The notes under the pieces are model-generated. The model saw nothing but the letters and a program-made list of their open reading frames with translations, did no database searches and had not been told where the DNA came from. The position numbers and the translations under genes are program-made. Of a DNA stretch of 64,000 nt, positions 1 to 8,137 are shown piece by piece. Numbering within the stretch: position 1 is the stretch's first letter; every line of letters begins with the position of its first letter. The stretch is taken from positions 16,472-80,471 of the forward strand of contig NZ_JADZDS010000051.1 of the NCBI RefSeq assembly GCF_020850895.1. Reading direction: 5' to 3'. The DNA comes from Thermomonas sp. GTDB lineage: Bacteria > Pseudomonadota > Gammaproteobacteria > Xanthomonadales > Xanthomonadaceae.

Positions 1-1210
1 CGGAGCGGCGGCCCTGCAGTTGCAGCAGGCGGTAGCCGGCCACGGCCAGGATGGCCAATCCCGCGGCGACGACGGCGACGGCCGGCAAACCGCCGACCAG
101 CCACCATTGCGCAAATTCGTTGTGGGCGTGGTTGATGTATTGCGGAATCCACAGTTCCTTGGGCAGGTCGGTTTCGAACACCGGGGTGAAGCTGCCGGCG
201 CCGCTGCCCCAAGGCAAATAGGACAGGCCGAGCTGGAAGGTCTTGGCGGCGATCACGAAGCGCGGGTCGGCGCCCGGCGCCGCTGCCAGCCACGGCAATG
301 AGAGGGCTGCCGCAACCACCGCCAGCGCGGCCACCGCCACGACCAGCCAGGGGCGGCGCAGGGCGTGAGGCAAGCGGATGATGCCGGTCATCAGCAGGCT
401 GCCGGCAAGCGCGGGGGCCAGCAGCGCGATCCCGGCGCGCGAATGCGTCAGTTGGACAGCGCACAGGAACAAGACCGCCAAGCCTGACCAGACCAACGCC
501 TGCAGTTCATGCCGGCGGGTACCCGGCCGCCGCCGGCGCCAGGCATCGACCGCGAGGCTCAGCGTCAGCACCATTGCGATGATCAGGGCCGTGGCGTGGT
601 GGTTCTGATTGATGAACAGGCCGCCGAACATCACCGAACCATCCATCACCGGGTACAGGCGGGCGCGGCTGTCGATCGGTAGGCCCTGTTGCTGGAGGGC
701 CAGCCCAAGGTTGGCCAGGGCCAGCAGGACGATGCCGCCCAGCAGGACGCGCCGAAATCTGCGTGCGACCGCTAGACCGCCAAGAAATGCAGCCAAGGGC
801 AGCAGCATCCGCCACAGCGATTGTTCGGTGGCAAAGGGCGACAGGCTCCAACGCAGATCCGGGGCGGCCACGTCTGCAGCCGCAAGATCCTGTGTCAGGC
901 TCGCACGCGGTGCGCCGCTTCCCAGCCATGCCGGCAGCGGCAGCAATTGCAGCGCGACCACCACCCATCCGGCCAGCATGATCACCAGCGCGGTGCGCAA
1001 GAGCCTGCTGGACGGCGGGGACTGCAGCAAGACGGCGGTTGCCGTCAGTAGCAAGGGTAGCGCCAGCAGCGCCAAGCCTTCGTCGTGCCAGCTGCGGTCT
1101 TGCACCACGCCGCCGAACAGCCAAGATGCGAACAGCAAGGCGACCGCGCACAGCGCAGCAAGCGCCAACGCTACGCGCTGGAACCTCGCCTCCGCCGCCA
1201 GCGCGATCAA
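1..1210 (-). CDS. O-antigen ligase / Wzy-type polysaccharide polymerase, 3' part outside the window
   Basis: About 403 codons are visible and the frame stays open to base 2, so the C-terminus lies beyond the window edge. Translation gives a run of hydrophobic segments typical of 10-12 TM Wzy_C/O-antigen ligase proteins. Two family-type motifs are visible: an N-Q-N-H-H segment near residue 201 and an A-H-N-E-F-A-Q segment near residue 358, the periplasmic loop that carries the catalytic His in this family. The start is a TTG at 1208-1210, the only start codon after the upstream in-frame stop, with a weak CAGGA about 7 nt upstream. Position at the end of the Wza/Wzc operon suggests that it polymerises the exported glycan; a ligase role is the alternative. 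Inner membrane. Confidence 0.8.
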   Translation of the reverse strand, partial: MIALAAEARFQRVALALAALCAVALLFASWLFGGVVQDRSWHDEGLALLALPLLLTATAVLLQSPPSSRLLRTALVIMLAGWVVVALQLLPLPAWLGSGAPRASLTQDLAAADVAAPDLRWSLSPFATEQSLWRMLLPLAAFLGGLAVARRFRRVLLGGIVLLALANLGLALQQQGLPIDSRARLYPVMDGSVMFGGLFINQNHHATALIIAMVLTLSLAVDAWRRRRPGTRRHELQALVWSGLAVLFLCAVQLTHSRAGIALLAPALAGSLLMTGIIRLPHALRRPWLVVAVAALAVVAAALSLPWLAAAPGADPRFVIAAKTFQLGLSYLPWGSGAGSFTPVFETDLPKELWIPQYINHAHNEFAQWWLVGGLPAVAVVAAGLAILAVAGYRLLQLQGRRS

Positions 1211-1313
1211 CCGAAGCGTCCTGCTGCCGGCTCAAAAGCGACGGGACAGGCCGTTCGACCTGTCCCGCTTGCCGCCGATTCGCGTTGGACGCACCTGAGT
1301 GCGCCGGCTGCGA

Positions 1314-1739
1314 TCAAGGGACCATGCTGTAGCTGATCGAATCGTTGGGGCTGTCATTGAGCATGGCCGCAGCACCGATCGCCACGGCGGCGACGATCCA
1401 CTTGTTGATGCCATTGGAACCAGCCTGCCACGCACCTGCAGGCTTGCAGTCGCCCGGCACTTCATAGACGCCCGCGGCCTTGAATTCGATGACGCAGTCG
1501 TCGCTGGTATCTTGGGTACCACGGTCGTAGACGGCCTGTGCATAGGTCGCATTGCTGATCGAGAGCTTTTCGCCGCGGGTCAAGCCCTGGCCGTTTTGCG
1601 CGGTGACGAATTCGCCGCCGTTGCTGGTCATGACCGAGCCATTCTTGATCCGCAAGGTCACGTTTTCCTGGGACTGTGCGAACAGCGAACCCGAAAACAG
1701 CACGCCCGTTGCGGCCAAAACGATCGCCAGCGTTTTCAT
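1314..1739 (-). CDS. small secreted protein of the polysaccharide operon, unknown function
   Basis: 141 residues from the ATG at 1737-1739, preceded by AAGGG; an upstream in-frame ATG at 1775 would add 12 residues that do not look like a signal peptide. Residues 1-22 form a clean Sec signal peptide ending FAQS. The mature part has a short beta-rich stretch (VTLRIKNGSVM), two cysteines (DDCVIEF, GDCKP) that could form a disulfide, and a hydrophobic Ala-rich segment (WIVAAVAIGAAAML) close to the C-terminus. I do not recognise a family. It lies between the TPR protein and the polymerase, so a periplasmic or envelope role in exopolysaccharide assembly is a reasonable inference only. Confidence 0.65.
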   Translation of the reverse strand: MKTLAIVLAATGVLFSGSLFAQSQENVTLRIKNGSVMTSNGGEFVTAQNGQGLTRGEKLSISNATYAQAVYDRGTQDTSDDCVIEFKAAGVYEVPGDCKPAGAWQAGSNGINKWIVAAVAIGAAAMLNDSPNDSISYSMVP

Positions 1740-1809
1740 TGTTGGACCCTTGACGTCAGCGTGGAATAGTCCCACAGGCCGTTACCTTAGGTGCGACACG
1801 CGCCCGCTG

Positions 1810-3087
1810 TCAAGGAGTTTGCACGGGACTTTGCACGGGATTCGGGGCCGGTCGCGTGGGCGGTGCCATGGTCGCCGGCTCGATCCGGACGGCATCGATC
1901 CACAGTTCCCCGGCCATCCGCAGGCCCTTGCCACCGTGGCTGAGGGTGTTCAAGCGCAACCATTGTCCCGGGCAGTCGGCTTGGGGAACCTGAACGGTCA
2001 AGCTGGGCTCGATCCAGTCGAAGCTGCCGACCAGCGGCTCGCCAGTGGCGATCGCACCGAGACGGGATGGGCAGACCAGCTGCCACTGCAGCCCACCCGC
2101 GGAGTGCAGCCCACGCGCGCGCAGCCGCAGGCGCACGGCATAGGCACCGGGCGGCAGGCGGAGCGGGTGCTCCAGCACGGCGCCGCGCACCGGCTGGTCG
2201 AAGAAGCGCAGGTGCATGACTCGCCCACCCGTCCCTGCTCCCGCCGCCGCAAAATCGACGCTGGCCACGCCAGCCACCCGCAGCCGCCAGTCGAAACCGG
2301 CGCCAGAGGGCTCGCGGCGGAAATCGCCGTTATAGACACGGAGACGATGGCTCTCTGCCCCCGGCGTGCGTGCGACCCAGCGTGTGTGCGCCTCGTCCCA
2401 ATCGCCCTGCCCGATCAGGGCGTCGATCCAGCCGGCGAATTCCTCCGGACTCAGGGCGTGTTCTTCATCGAGCTGGCCATAGACCCGATCTGCCGCAGCG
2501 CGCGAGGTCCACAGTACGCGCAGCATCTGCTCGCGCCAGGGCGGATTCTGGCGCAGCGTTGCGACCAGCGCACTGGCAAAACGGCCATCGCGGGCCAGCG
2601 GCGCCAACTGCGGCAGAAGCCGGGCATTGGCCGCGGCGCGATCGGGTGATGTGCGTAGATAGAAATCGATCCAGCGCAGCGCTTCGGGAAAGTCCTCGCT
2701 GCGCAGCGCCAGACGGACCAGCCCGCTGATGGCCTCCGAATCGCGCGGCGCTCGCTGCGCGGCGATCGCGTACAGCCGCCGCGCCTGCGGGTCGTGCCCG
2801 GTGTGTTCTTCGATCTGGGCAAGCAGGCGGAAGGCGCGGCCCTGCAGTGGCTCGCGCGCCAGCAGCGTGCGCGCGGTCGCGGCGGCGGCGGCACGCTCGC
2901 CCTGCGCCAGCTGCTGTTCGGCCAGCGCCCACAGCGCGTCGGGGTCGCCCGGATGGGCTTGCAAGGCGCGCTCCGGGTCGGCGTTGGCCAGTCGTTCCGC
3001 CTGTAGCTGGCCGACGATCCGCCACCCGGCCAGCGCCACGAAGGCCAGCGTGGCAGCCAGCGCCACCACCCGCACGCCCCGCCTCAC
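1810..3087 (-). CDS. membrane-anchored TPR protein of the polysaccharide operon
   Basis: 425 residues. One N-terminal membrane segment (about residues 7-24) is followed by an Ala/Leu-rich helical region with tetratricopeptide-like pairs (for example A-L-W-A-L-A-E-Q-Q-L and G-R-A-F-R-L-L-A-Q-I-E). The second half is predicted beta-rich, with R-L-R-L-R-A strands and Trp/Asp-rich turns resembling a jelly-roll carbohydrate-binding fold. The C-terminus is a Pro-rich tail. The start overlaps the stop of the J-domain gene by 4 bp, which implies translational coupling. Known TPR proteins of polysaccharide systems scaffold synthase and export complexes; that role here is inferred from the neighbours. 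Confidence 0.75.
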   Translation of the reverse strand: MRRGVRVVALAATLAFVALAGWRIVGQLQAERLANADPERALQAHPGDPDALWALAEQQLAQGERAAAAATARTLLAREPLQGRAFRLLAQIEEHTGHDPQARRLYAIAAQRAPRDSEAISGLVRLALRSEDFPEALRWIDFYLRTSPDRAAANARLLPQLAPLARDGRFASALVATLRQNPPWREQMLRVLWTSRAAADRVYGQLDEEHALSPEEFAGWIDALIGQGDWDEAHTRWVARTPGAESHRLRVYNGDFRREPSGAGFDWRLRVAGVASVDFAAAGAGTGGRVMHLRFFDQPVRGAVLEHPLRLPPGAYAVRLRLRARGLHSAGGLQWQLVCPSRLGAIATGEPLVGSFDWIEPSLTVQVPQADCPGQWLRLNTLSHGGKGLRMAGELWIDAVRIEPATMAPPTRPAPNPVQSPVQTP

Positions 3088-4622
3088 GGGCCGGCTTCCA
3101 GCGCAACCGAGGTCACCAGCCAGCGGTCATCGCGCCAAGCGAGCGCGGCGACCACGCTGCCCTGGCTGGAGCCGGCAACCCGGTAGGGGGAGCGCAGCGA
3201 ACCATGGGTCTGTCCGATGCGCCACTGCGGTGCGCCCAGCCGGGTGGCGCCCAGCTGGCGCAGGTCACGGCGCAAGCCGTCGGCGCGGTCCAAGGCCGAG
3301 GCGCTGGCCCAGATCGGTGGCGGCGTGCGGCTGTCCGACACGAGGTAGTGCATAAGCTGCTGCCCGACCTGGCGTGCCTGCTGGATGCGCGCGTAGGCTT
3401 CGTCCCCTTCCGCGCCTGGGCCCAGCTCTGTCCGCGCTTGGCTGCGTCGCCCGAACACCTGCCGCAGGCGACCGAACAGGCTGTCCTGCTGCACCGCCTC
3501 AGTGGGGTCTGCCGCAGCGGTGGCCGCATCGGGCGGCGGACGGCGGATAGTCGGCGCGGGGTTGGCCGCGACGACGGGCGTCGGTGGCAACGCCGCCGGG
3601 CTGGCAGCGACTGCGGGAGCGGCCGGCAACGGAGTCGAAAACGAAGCTTGGACAGGATGTCTCGCTGCATGCGCCGCGCCGGCTTGCCACGCCAGCTCAA
3701 CCCGCTCAACCGGCACCGGGGGCACCGCCGGCGGCGGGGTGACTGGAAGCGCCGTCGTCAGCGGCGCGACATCCTCCGCCGCCAGCGGGACCGGCGGCAG
3801 GTCCAATTCGGGCGGCAGCACAGGCAGGGGTGCGGGGGCGGCAGCGTCCACGTCCCGGCGTAGAGGCGCCGTCTCGGCGGATTCAGCGCCTTCGTGCCGC
3901 AGCGACATATCCGCAGGCCTATCCGCGGCGGGCACTGCGGCATCGACGATGTCAAAACCCCAGGGCTCGGGTTCGCGAAGGCTCTGGCGCAAGGCCAGCC
4001 AGCCCAACAGCAGGCAGATGCCGAGCAAGCCGGCCACCAGCGCCCGATGGCGCTTGCGGGTGAAGGCGGCGGGTGTCCCGGGCTGCGGATGCCAGACCGC
4101 CGCCGGCAGCGGGCGGGCGTCGGGCCGGGTTGCGGCGGGTGCAGGCGCGAACGCACGGCCCGTCGCGGCTGCTCGTTCGGCGTCGTAGGCTCGGCGTCGA
4201 TCCTCGCTGCGCAGCTGGTTCCAGGCCGCATTCACCCGCGCGGCAAAGATGGAGTCGTCGCCGGCATATTGGCGATCGGGGTGCAACCAGACCTGCAGCA
4301 GACGGTGGTTCGCCTTGATCTGTTCCGCCGGCGCGTCAGCCGCGACGCCCAGCGTGCGGTAGGCATCGGCGTCCGCGTGGAACAGGATTTCGCGCGCGTA
4401 GAAGCGCGCGGCTTCGCGCAGGGTTGCGGCGGATTCCCCGGTCTGGAGCAAGCCGCGTTGCGGTAACGCCACATCAGTCGCGTCCGGCGCCACGCTGGCG
4501 GCGACAGCCAGCAGCTCGCCGACGCCGGGTGGCAACGGTCGCTGCCGCAGGCGGTAGCGCTCCGCGGGCGCACTCAGCAGCGCCAGTGCCCATTCCAACG
4601 CGGTGCCGTTCGCACCGTCCAT
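3084..4622 (-). CDS. membrane J-domain (DnaJ-like) protein in exopolysaccharide operon
   Basis: 512 residues. A J domain lies at about residues 85-150 with the diagnostic HPD tripeptide at 114-116 (W-L-H-P-D-R) and the helix IV sequence R-R-A-Y-D-A-E. One transmembrane helix follows at about 193-212, then a long Pro/Ala-rich linker, and a C-terminal domain of about 130 residues with no family I recognise. J domains stimulate the ATPase of DnaK-type chaperones, so the N-terminal half should face the cytoplasm and the C-terminal half the periplasm. It starts 4 bp after the Wzc-like gene and overlaps the TPR gene by 4 bp, so it is clearly a member of the operon. What it recruits DnaK for is unknown. 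Confidence 0.8.
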   Translation of the reverse strand: MDGANGTALEWALALLSAPAERYRLRQRPLPPGVGELLAVAASVAPDATDVALPQRGLLQTGESAATLREAARFYAREILFHADADAYRTLGVAADAPAEQIKANHRLLQVWLHPDRQYAGDDSIFAARVNAAWNQLRSEDRRRAYDAERAAATGRAFAPAPAATRPDARPLPAAVWHPQPGTPAAFTRKRHRALVAGLLGICLLLGWLALRQSLREPEPWGFDIVDAAVPAADRPADMSLRHEGAESAETAPLRRDVDAAAPAPLPVLPPELDLPPVPLAAEDVAPLTTALPVTPPPAVPPVPVERVELAWQAGAAHAARHPVQASFSTPLPAAPAVAASPAALPPTPVVAANPAPTIRRPPPDAATAAADPTEAVQQDSLFGRLRQVFGRRSQARTELGPGAEGDEAYARIQQARQVGQQLMHYLVSDSRTPPPIWASASALDRADGLRRDLRQLGATRLGAPQWRIGQTHGSLRSPYRVAGSSQGSVVAALAWRDDRWLVTSVALEAGP

Positions 4623-4626
4623 CCAC

Positions 4627-6924
4627 TCAACCCCTGGTCAGTTTCGGCGTTCCTTCGCGGCCACCACTTCCATAGTCATAGTTGTAGCCATATCCGTAGC
4701 CGTACGCCGACTTCTGGGCATCGTAGCGGGACAGCAAGGCCCCGACCACGCGGGCGCGCGCCGCCAGCAGACGCTTGAGCGCAATCTGCGCGGTGCGAAT
4801 CTTGGTCTTCCCGGCATCGATGATCAGCACGGTGCCGTCGGCAGAATTGGCGAGGATCGGCGCATCCGCCAACCCCAGCACCGGCGGCCCGTCGATGATC
4901 ACCTGGTCGAAGCGCTCGATGGCCACGGTCAGCATCGACACCAGCTTGGAGCCGGACAACAGTTCCGCGGGGTTCGGCGGCAGCGGCCCGGCGAGGATGA
5001 CCTGCAGCCCGTCCTCGCCGCTGGGCTGGATGACACTGGTGAGTGCATCGGAACCGGACAGCAGGCCGCTCAGCCCGGTCGCCGCTGCCTTCAGGCCCAA
5101 GGTGCGGTGCAAGGATGGATTGCGCAGGTCGCCTTCGACCAGCAGCACGCTCTTGCCCAGTCGCGCGAAGTTGCGCGCCAGCGCCAGCGCCGCCGTTGAT
5201 TTGCCCTCACCGGGCCCGGGACTGGTCACCAGCAGCGTGCGTGGAACACCGTGGTCGGTGGAAAACTGCAGCGCCGCGCGCACCGATCGGTAAGCCTCCG
5301 AGAAGCCCGAATGCGCATCCGCCGCGGCTTCGGCCACCCGCCGCCCTTCCTTGACCTTGGGCACCACGCCCAGTACCGCCAGCTTGAGTTTCTGTTCGAT
5401 GTCGTGCGGCGATTTCAGTGTGTCGTCGAGATATTCAAGCAAGAAGGCAGCCAGCACGCCCAGCAGCAAGCCAAACAGCACGCCACGGATCAGGTCTTGG
5501 CGCACATTGGGCTTGAAACGTCCGGCGCCGTCGGCAGGATCGATGATGCGGATGTTATTGGCTTCGGCCGCGCTGGTTGCGCCCAATTCCTTGTACCGTT
5601 GCAGCAGACCGTCGTAGAGCTGGCGATTGGTGTCGACATCGCGCTTGAGGATGTTGTATTCGATGCTGCTGCTGCTTGCCACGAAGGCCTGCGTGCGCAG
5701 CCGTTCCACCTGCTCAGTCAGTGCCGCCTCTTCTGCGGCAGCCGCGTCGTACTCGGCTTTGACCGAACCGCCGATCCGTCCACGTTCTGCGGCGATCTGC
5801 TTGTCGATTTCATCGATCTGCTGGCGCAGTTGGACCATTTCCGGGTAGTCCGGCTTGAACGTGGCCAGTTTCTGTTGGTATTGCGCCATCAGCACCGCCC
5901 GCTGCTGTTGCAATGGGCCGATGGCCGAGGCGGTCAGCTGTTCGGTCGAGGTTGCATTGTTGCGGTAGCGTGCTTGTGCGCGAATTCGTGCCTGCTGCGC
6001 CTGTGCCAGCGCCGCGCTGAGCTGGGTCAGGCTTTCCAATGCCAGCGTGCGCCCCTCGTCATCGGTGATCGTCAACCCCTGCGCGCGGGCGTATTCGACC
6101 AGCTTGCGCTCAGACGCCTCCAGCTTGGCCTTGGTTTCCGCAAGTTGGCGTTCCAGATAATCCCTGGCAAAATTCGAACGGCCGCTGTTCTGGTCCTGAT
6201 TCGACGCGATGAACTCCTCGGCAATCGCATTGGCCACGCGCACGGCGAAATCGGGGGAAGGACTGTCGTAACGGATCCAGACCAGGCGAGTGTTTTCCAC
6301 ACGGGTCGCGGACAGGCCACCGTTGACTTCGGCGGCTACCGCATCGCGAATGGCGTTGGACTGGGCAGTCGGGACAGCACCGGGCTTGGCCGTCCCCGTC
6401 AAGGCAGGTCGTGGCCGAATCAGGCCAAGCAGCCGACTCGACAAGCTCGGTGCTTCCAGGCGATCCAGCGCGGTCTGGTCTAGATTCAGCCGCGTCGCGA
6501 CACGCTCGGCCAGGCTGCGGCTTTTGAGCAATTCAAGCTGGGTTTGCAGGTACTCGTCGTCCCAAGAATAATCCGGCGCGACCTGCCCACCGCCGGCAGC
6601 GGCAATGGTCAACTCCGCGGTCTTATTGTCGATCTGTACCAGCGTTTGGGCGGCGTACATCGGCGTGGTCATCAACGTGTTGACCAACGCCAGCGCGGTG
6701 ACGGCGGCGGCAATGCTGATGACCAGCCAGCGCCATTTCAGCAGGATGTGCCAATACTTGCGCAGGTCGAATTCGTTGGCTTCATCCTCGGATGGTTCCT
6801 CGAACAGACTCAGCACACCGCGCCCGTGTGCGAAGGCCAACGCCCGCTGATCAACGGGATCCTGGCGCGCTGGAAGCCGGTCGCCACCTTGCGCCGGATC
6901 GACCGGAAGCTTGTCGTCTGTCAT
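4627..6924 (-). CDS. Wzc/GumC-like polysaccharide co-polymerase with tyrosine autokinase domain
   Basis: 765 residues. N-terminal Wzz domain with TM1 at about 66-85, periplasmic coiled coil (about 255-450), TM2 at about 478-497, then a BY-kinase domain with Walker A G-P-G-E-G-K-S-T (569-576), Walker A' L-L-V-E-G-D-L-R (594-601) and Walker B-like V-I-I-D-G-P (675-680). The C-terminus carries seven tyrosines between 734 and 751 (Y-G-Y-G-Y-N-Y-D-Y), the usual autophosphorylation cluster. In this family the protein controls chain length and, through cycles of phosphorylation, couples polymerisation to the Wza channel. It starts 24 bp after the Wza-like gene. Confidence 0.95.
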   Translation of the reverse strand: MTDDKLPVDPAQGGDRLPARQDPVDQRALAFAHGRGVLSLFEEPSEDEANEFDLRKYWHILLKWRWLVISIAAAVTALALVNTLMTTPMYAAQTLVQIDNKTAELTIAAAGGGQVAPDYSWDDEYLQTQLELLKSRSLAERVATRLNLDQTALDRLEAPSLSSRLLGLIRPRPALTGTAKPGAVPTAQSNAIRDAVAAEVNGGLSATRVENTRLVWIRYDSPSPDFAVRVANAIAEEFIASNQDQNSGRSNFARDYLERQLAETKAKLEASERKLVEYARAQGLTITDDEGRTLALESLTQLSAALAQAQQARIRAQARYRNNATSTEQLTASAIGPLQQQRAVLMAQYQQKLATFKPDYPEMVQLRQQIDEIDKQIAAERGRIGGSVKAEYDAAAAEEAALTEQVERLRTQAFVASSSSIEYNILKRDVDTNRQLYDGLLQRYKELGATSAAEANNIRIIDPADGAGRFKPNVRQDLIRGVLFGLLLGVLAAFLLEYLDDTLKSPHDIEQKLKLAVLGVVPKVKEGRRVAEAAADAHSGFSEAYRSVRAALQFSTDHGVPRTLLVTSPGPGEGKSTAALALARNFARLGKSVLLVEGDLRNPSLHRTLGLKAAATGLSGLLSGSDALTSVIQPSGEDGLQVILAGPLPPNPAELLSGSKLVSMLTVAIERFDQVIIDGPPVLGLADAPILANSADGTVLIIDAGKTKIRTAQIALKRLLAARARVVGALLSRYDAQKSAYGYGYGYNYDYGSGGREGTPKLTRG

Positions 6925-6948
6925 TTGAAACGCGTCCTCGTTGCGACG

Positions 6949-7668
6949 TCAGAACCAGCGGAACAGGCCGATGATCGGCATCGCATCGAGGAACCTGCGC
7001 AGCGTCGTTTTGCTGCCCGACTCTTCGACCACGACGATGTCATCCCCGTAGAGCTGTGGATCTTCGATGCTGCCATTGCGCAGCATCCGCAGATCGTAGG
7101 CTGCAGCCATCCGCCTGCCATTGACCTGGCGCATGATCACGATCCCGCGCGGATCGGCGATTTTCTCATCGATGCCGCCGGCCAGCGCGATCGCCTGCAG
7201 CAGGGTGATCTTGCCGCTGATCGGAATGACCCCAGGCTTTTTCAATGCACCTTCCATGGTGATGCGCTGGCTGGCGAATTCCTTGACGAACACGCTGACC
7301 TGCGGATTTTGAAGATAATTTTCCGAGTACCTGGTTTTCAGCAGGGCCTCGAGTTCGGCGGTGGTCAGTCCGCCGGCATTCACGGTGCCGATCAAGGGCA
7401 GCGAGATCTGCCCCTTGGCATTGACGCGCACCTCCTTGCTCAGTGCATCCACGCCGAACACGCTGATCGAAATCAGGTCGTTTCCGCCAATGCGATAATC
7501 GCTCGCCTCCCGGAAAGCCTCTTCCATGTTGTTGGCATCCGGCGGCGGCAGCGCTGCCGCACCGGCGCCTGCGCGCGGCACGTTCCTCACCCCACTTCCA
7601 CTGGCACAGGCAACCAGCAGCAGGGACAAGATCAACAGCAGGCAGATCGATGGCAGACGCCGCAGCAT
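6949..7668 (-). CDS. Wza-like polysaccharide export lipoprotein
   Basis: 239 residues with a lipoprotein signal peptide (lipobox L-V-A-C at about residues 18-21), a Poly_export (PES) domain (Y-R-I-G-G-N-D-L-I-S-I-S-V-F-G) and following SLBB-type segments (G-A-L-K-K-P-G-V-I-P). The length is shorter than E. coli Wza and fits the GumB-like outer-membrane exporters. A good Shine-Dalgarno (AAGGAA, 5 nt before ATG) and a promoter lie just upstream, so this is the first gene of the operon running down to the window edge. Confidence 0.93.
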   Translation of the reverse strand: MLRRLPSICLLLILSLLLVACASGSGVRNVPRAGAGAAALPPPDANNMEEAFREASDYRIGGNDLISISVFGVDALSKEVRVNAKGQISLPLIGTVNAGGLTTAELEALLKTRYSENYLQNPQVSVFVKEFASQRITMEGALKKPGVIPISGKITLLQAIALAGGIDEKIADPRGIVIMRQVNGRRMAAAYDLRMLRNGSIEDPQLYGDDIVVVEESGSKTTLRRFLDAMPIIGLFRWF

Positions 7669-7694
7669 GGACGTTCCTTGTTCCCGGACTGGTG

Positions 7695-7722
7695 ATTATG
7701 CCGACCAATCGCGCCAACGCAA
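7695..7722 (-). promoter_or_regulatory. predicted sigma70 promoter of the polysaccharide operon
   Basis: On the minus strand, TTGCGT (7717-7722) and CATAAT (7695-7700) are separated by 16 bp. The -10 ends 26 nt before the start codon of the Wza-like gene. Sequence match only. Confidence 0.5.
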
Positions 7723-7749
7723 CCACTGCCGCTCTGCTTCTTGCTGTCA

Positions 7750-7849
7750 GGGCAATGCTGAACACGTCTCTCCTGAACTTGCTCAGCACACGCTGCGTCC
7801 GATGCATGCCCGGACGCAGCTCAACGCCGACCACATCAGCGTTGCCTCA
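7750..7849 (-). repeat. dispersed multi-hairpin repeat, copy C
   Basis: Read on the minus strand, this block aligns with copies at 19409-19565 and 61027-61147: it shares the GCGTTG entry, the GAGCTGCGT..GGGCATGCA hairpin module, GCGTGTGCTGA, and the end TTCAGCATTGCC. It lacks the CCGACCAT hairpin module. Located just upstream of the promoter of the polysaccharide operon. Confidence 0.75.
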
Positions 7850-7890
7850 GGTAACCGCGACAACCGCCGCCAGACAAACCCATCGCCCCG

Positions 7891-7918
7891 TTGCCCTTCG
7901 CCCTCGATCCTGTAGAAT
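7891..7918 (+). promoter_or_regulatory. predicted promoter of tRNA-Val
   Basis: TTGCCC (7891-7896) and TAGAAT (7913-7918) with 16 bp spacing, followed by a GC-rich discriminator and the tRNA 5' end 12 nt later. Confidence 0.6.
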
Positions 7919-7930
7919 GCCCGGCTCTCC

Positions 7931-8005
7931 GGGCGGTTAGCTCAGCGGTAGAGCATTGCCTTCACACGGCAAGGGTCGCAGGTTCGAACCCTGCACCGCC
8001 CACCA
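7931..8005 (+). tRNA. tRNA-Val (anticodon CAC)
   Basis: 75 nt including an encoded CCA. Acceptor GGGCGGT pairs with ACCGCCC; D arm GCTC/GAGC; anticodon stem TTGCC/GGCAA with loop TTCACAC, giving anticodon CAC (reads GUG); T arm GCAGG-TTCGAAC-CCTGC. All stems are perfect. It stands alone with its own promoter and terminator. Confidence 0.98.
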
Positions 8006-8020
8006 AGTCGAGACCCTCAA

Positions 8021-8045
8021 AACCCCTGATTTATCAGGGGTTTTT
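8021..8045 (+). terminator. Rho-independent terminator of tRNA-Val
   Basis: Perfect stem AACCCCTGA / TCAGGGGTT with TTTA loop, followed by a T run, 16 nt after the tRNA CCA. Confidence 0.92.
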
Positions 8046-8137
8046 GTTGTCAATCGAAACAATGCACCGCAGGCGCGATGGAGGAACGCATCGTCCGCGC
8101 AGGCAAGTGTCCCGGTTCACCCTGGGTTCGTGCTGGC

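Noticed and set aside
507..1235. 242-residue minus-strand open frame over the start of the window
   Set aside because: Arg/Pro/Ala-rich shadow of the O-antigen ligase frame; the overlapping frame from 1210 gives clean TM helices and family motifs.
5251..6483. 410-residue plus-strand frame opposite the Wzc-like gene
   Set aside because: Antisense shadow; the kinase on the minus strand has all motifs.
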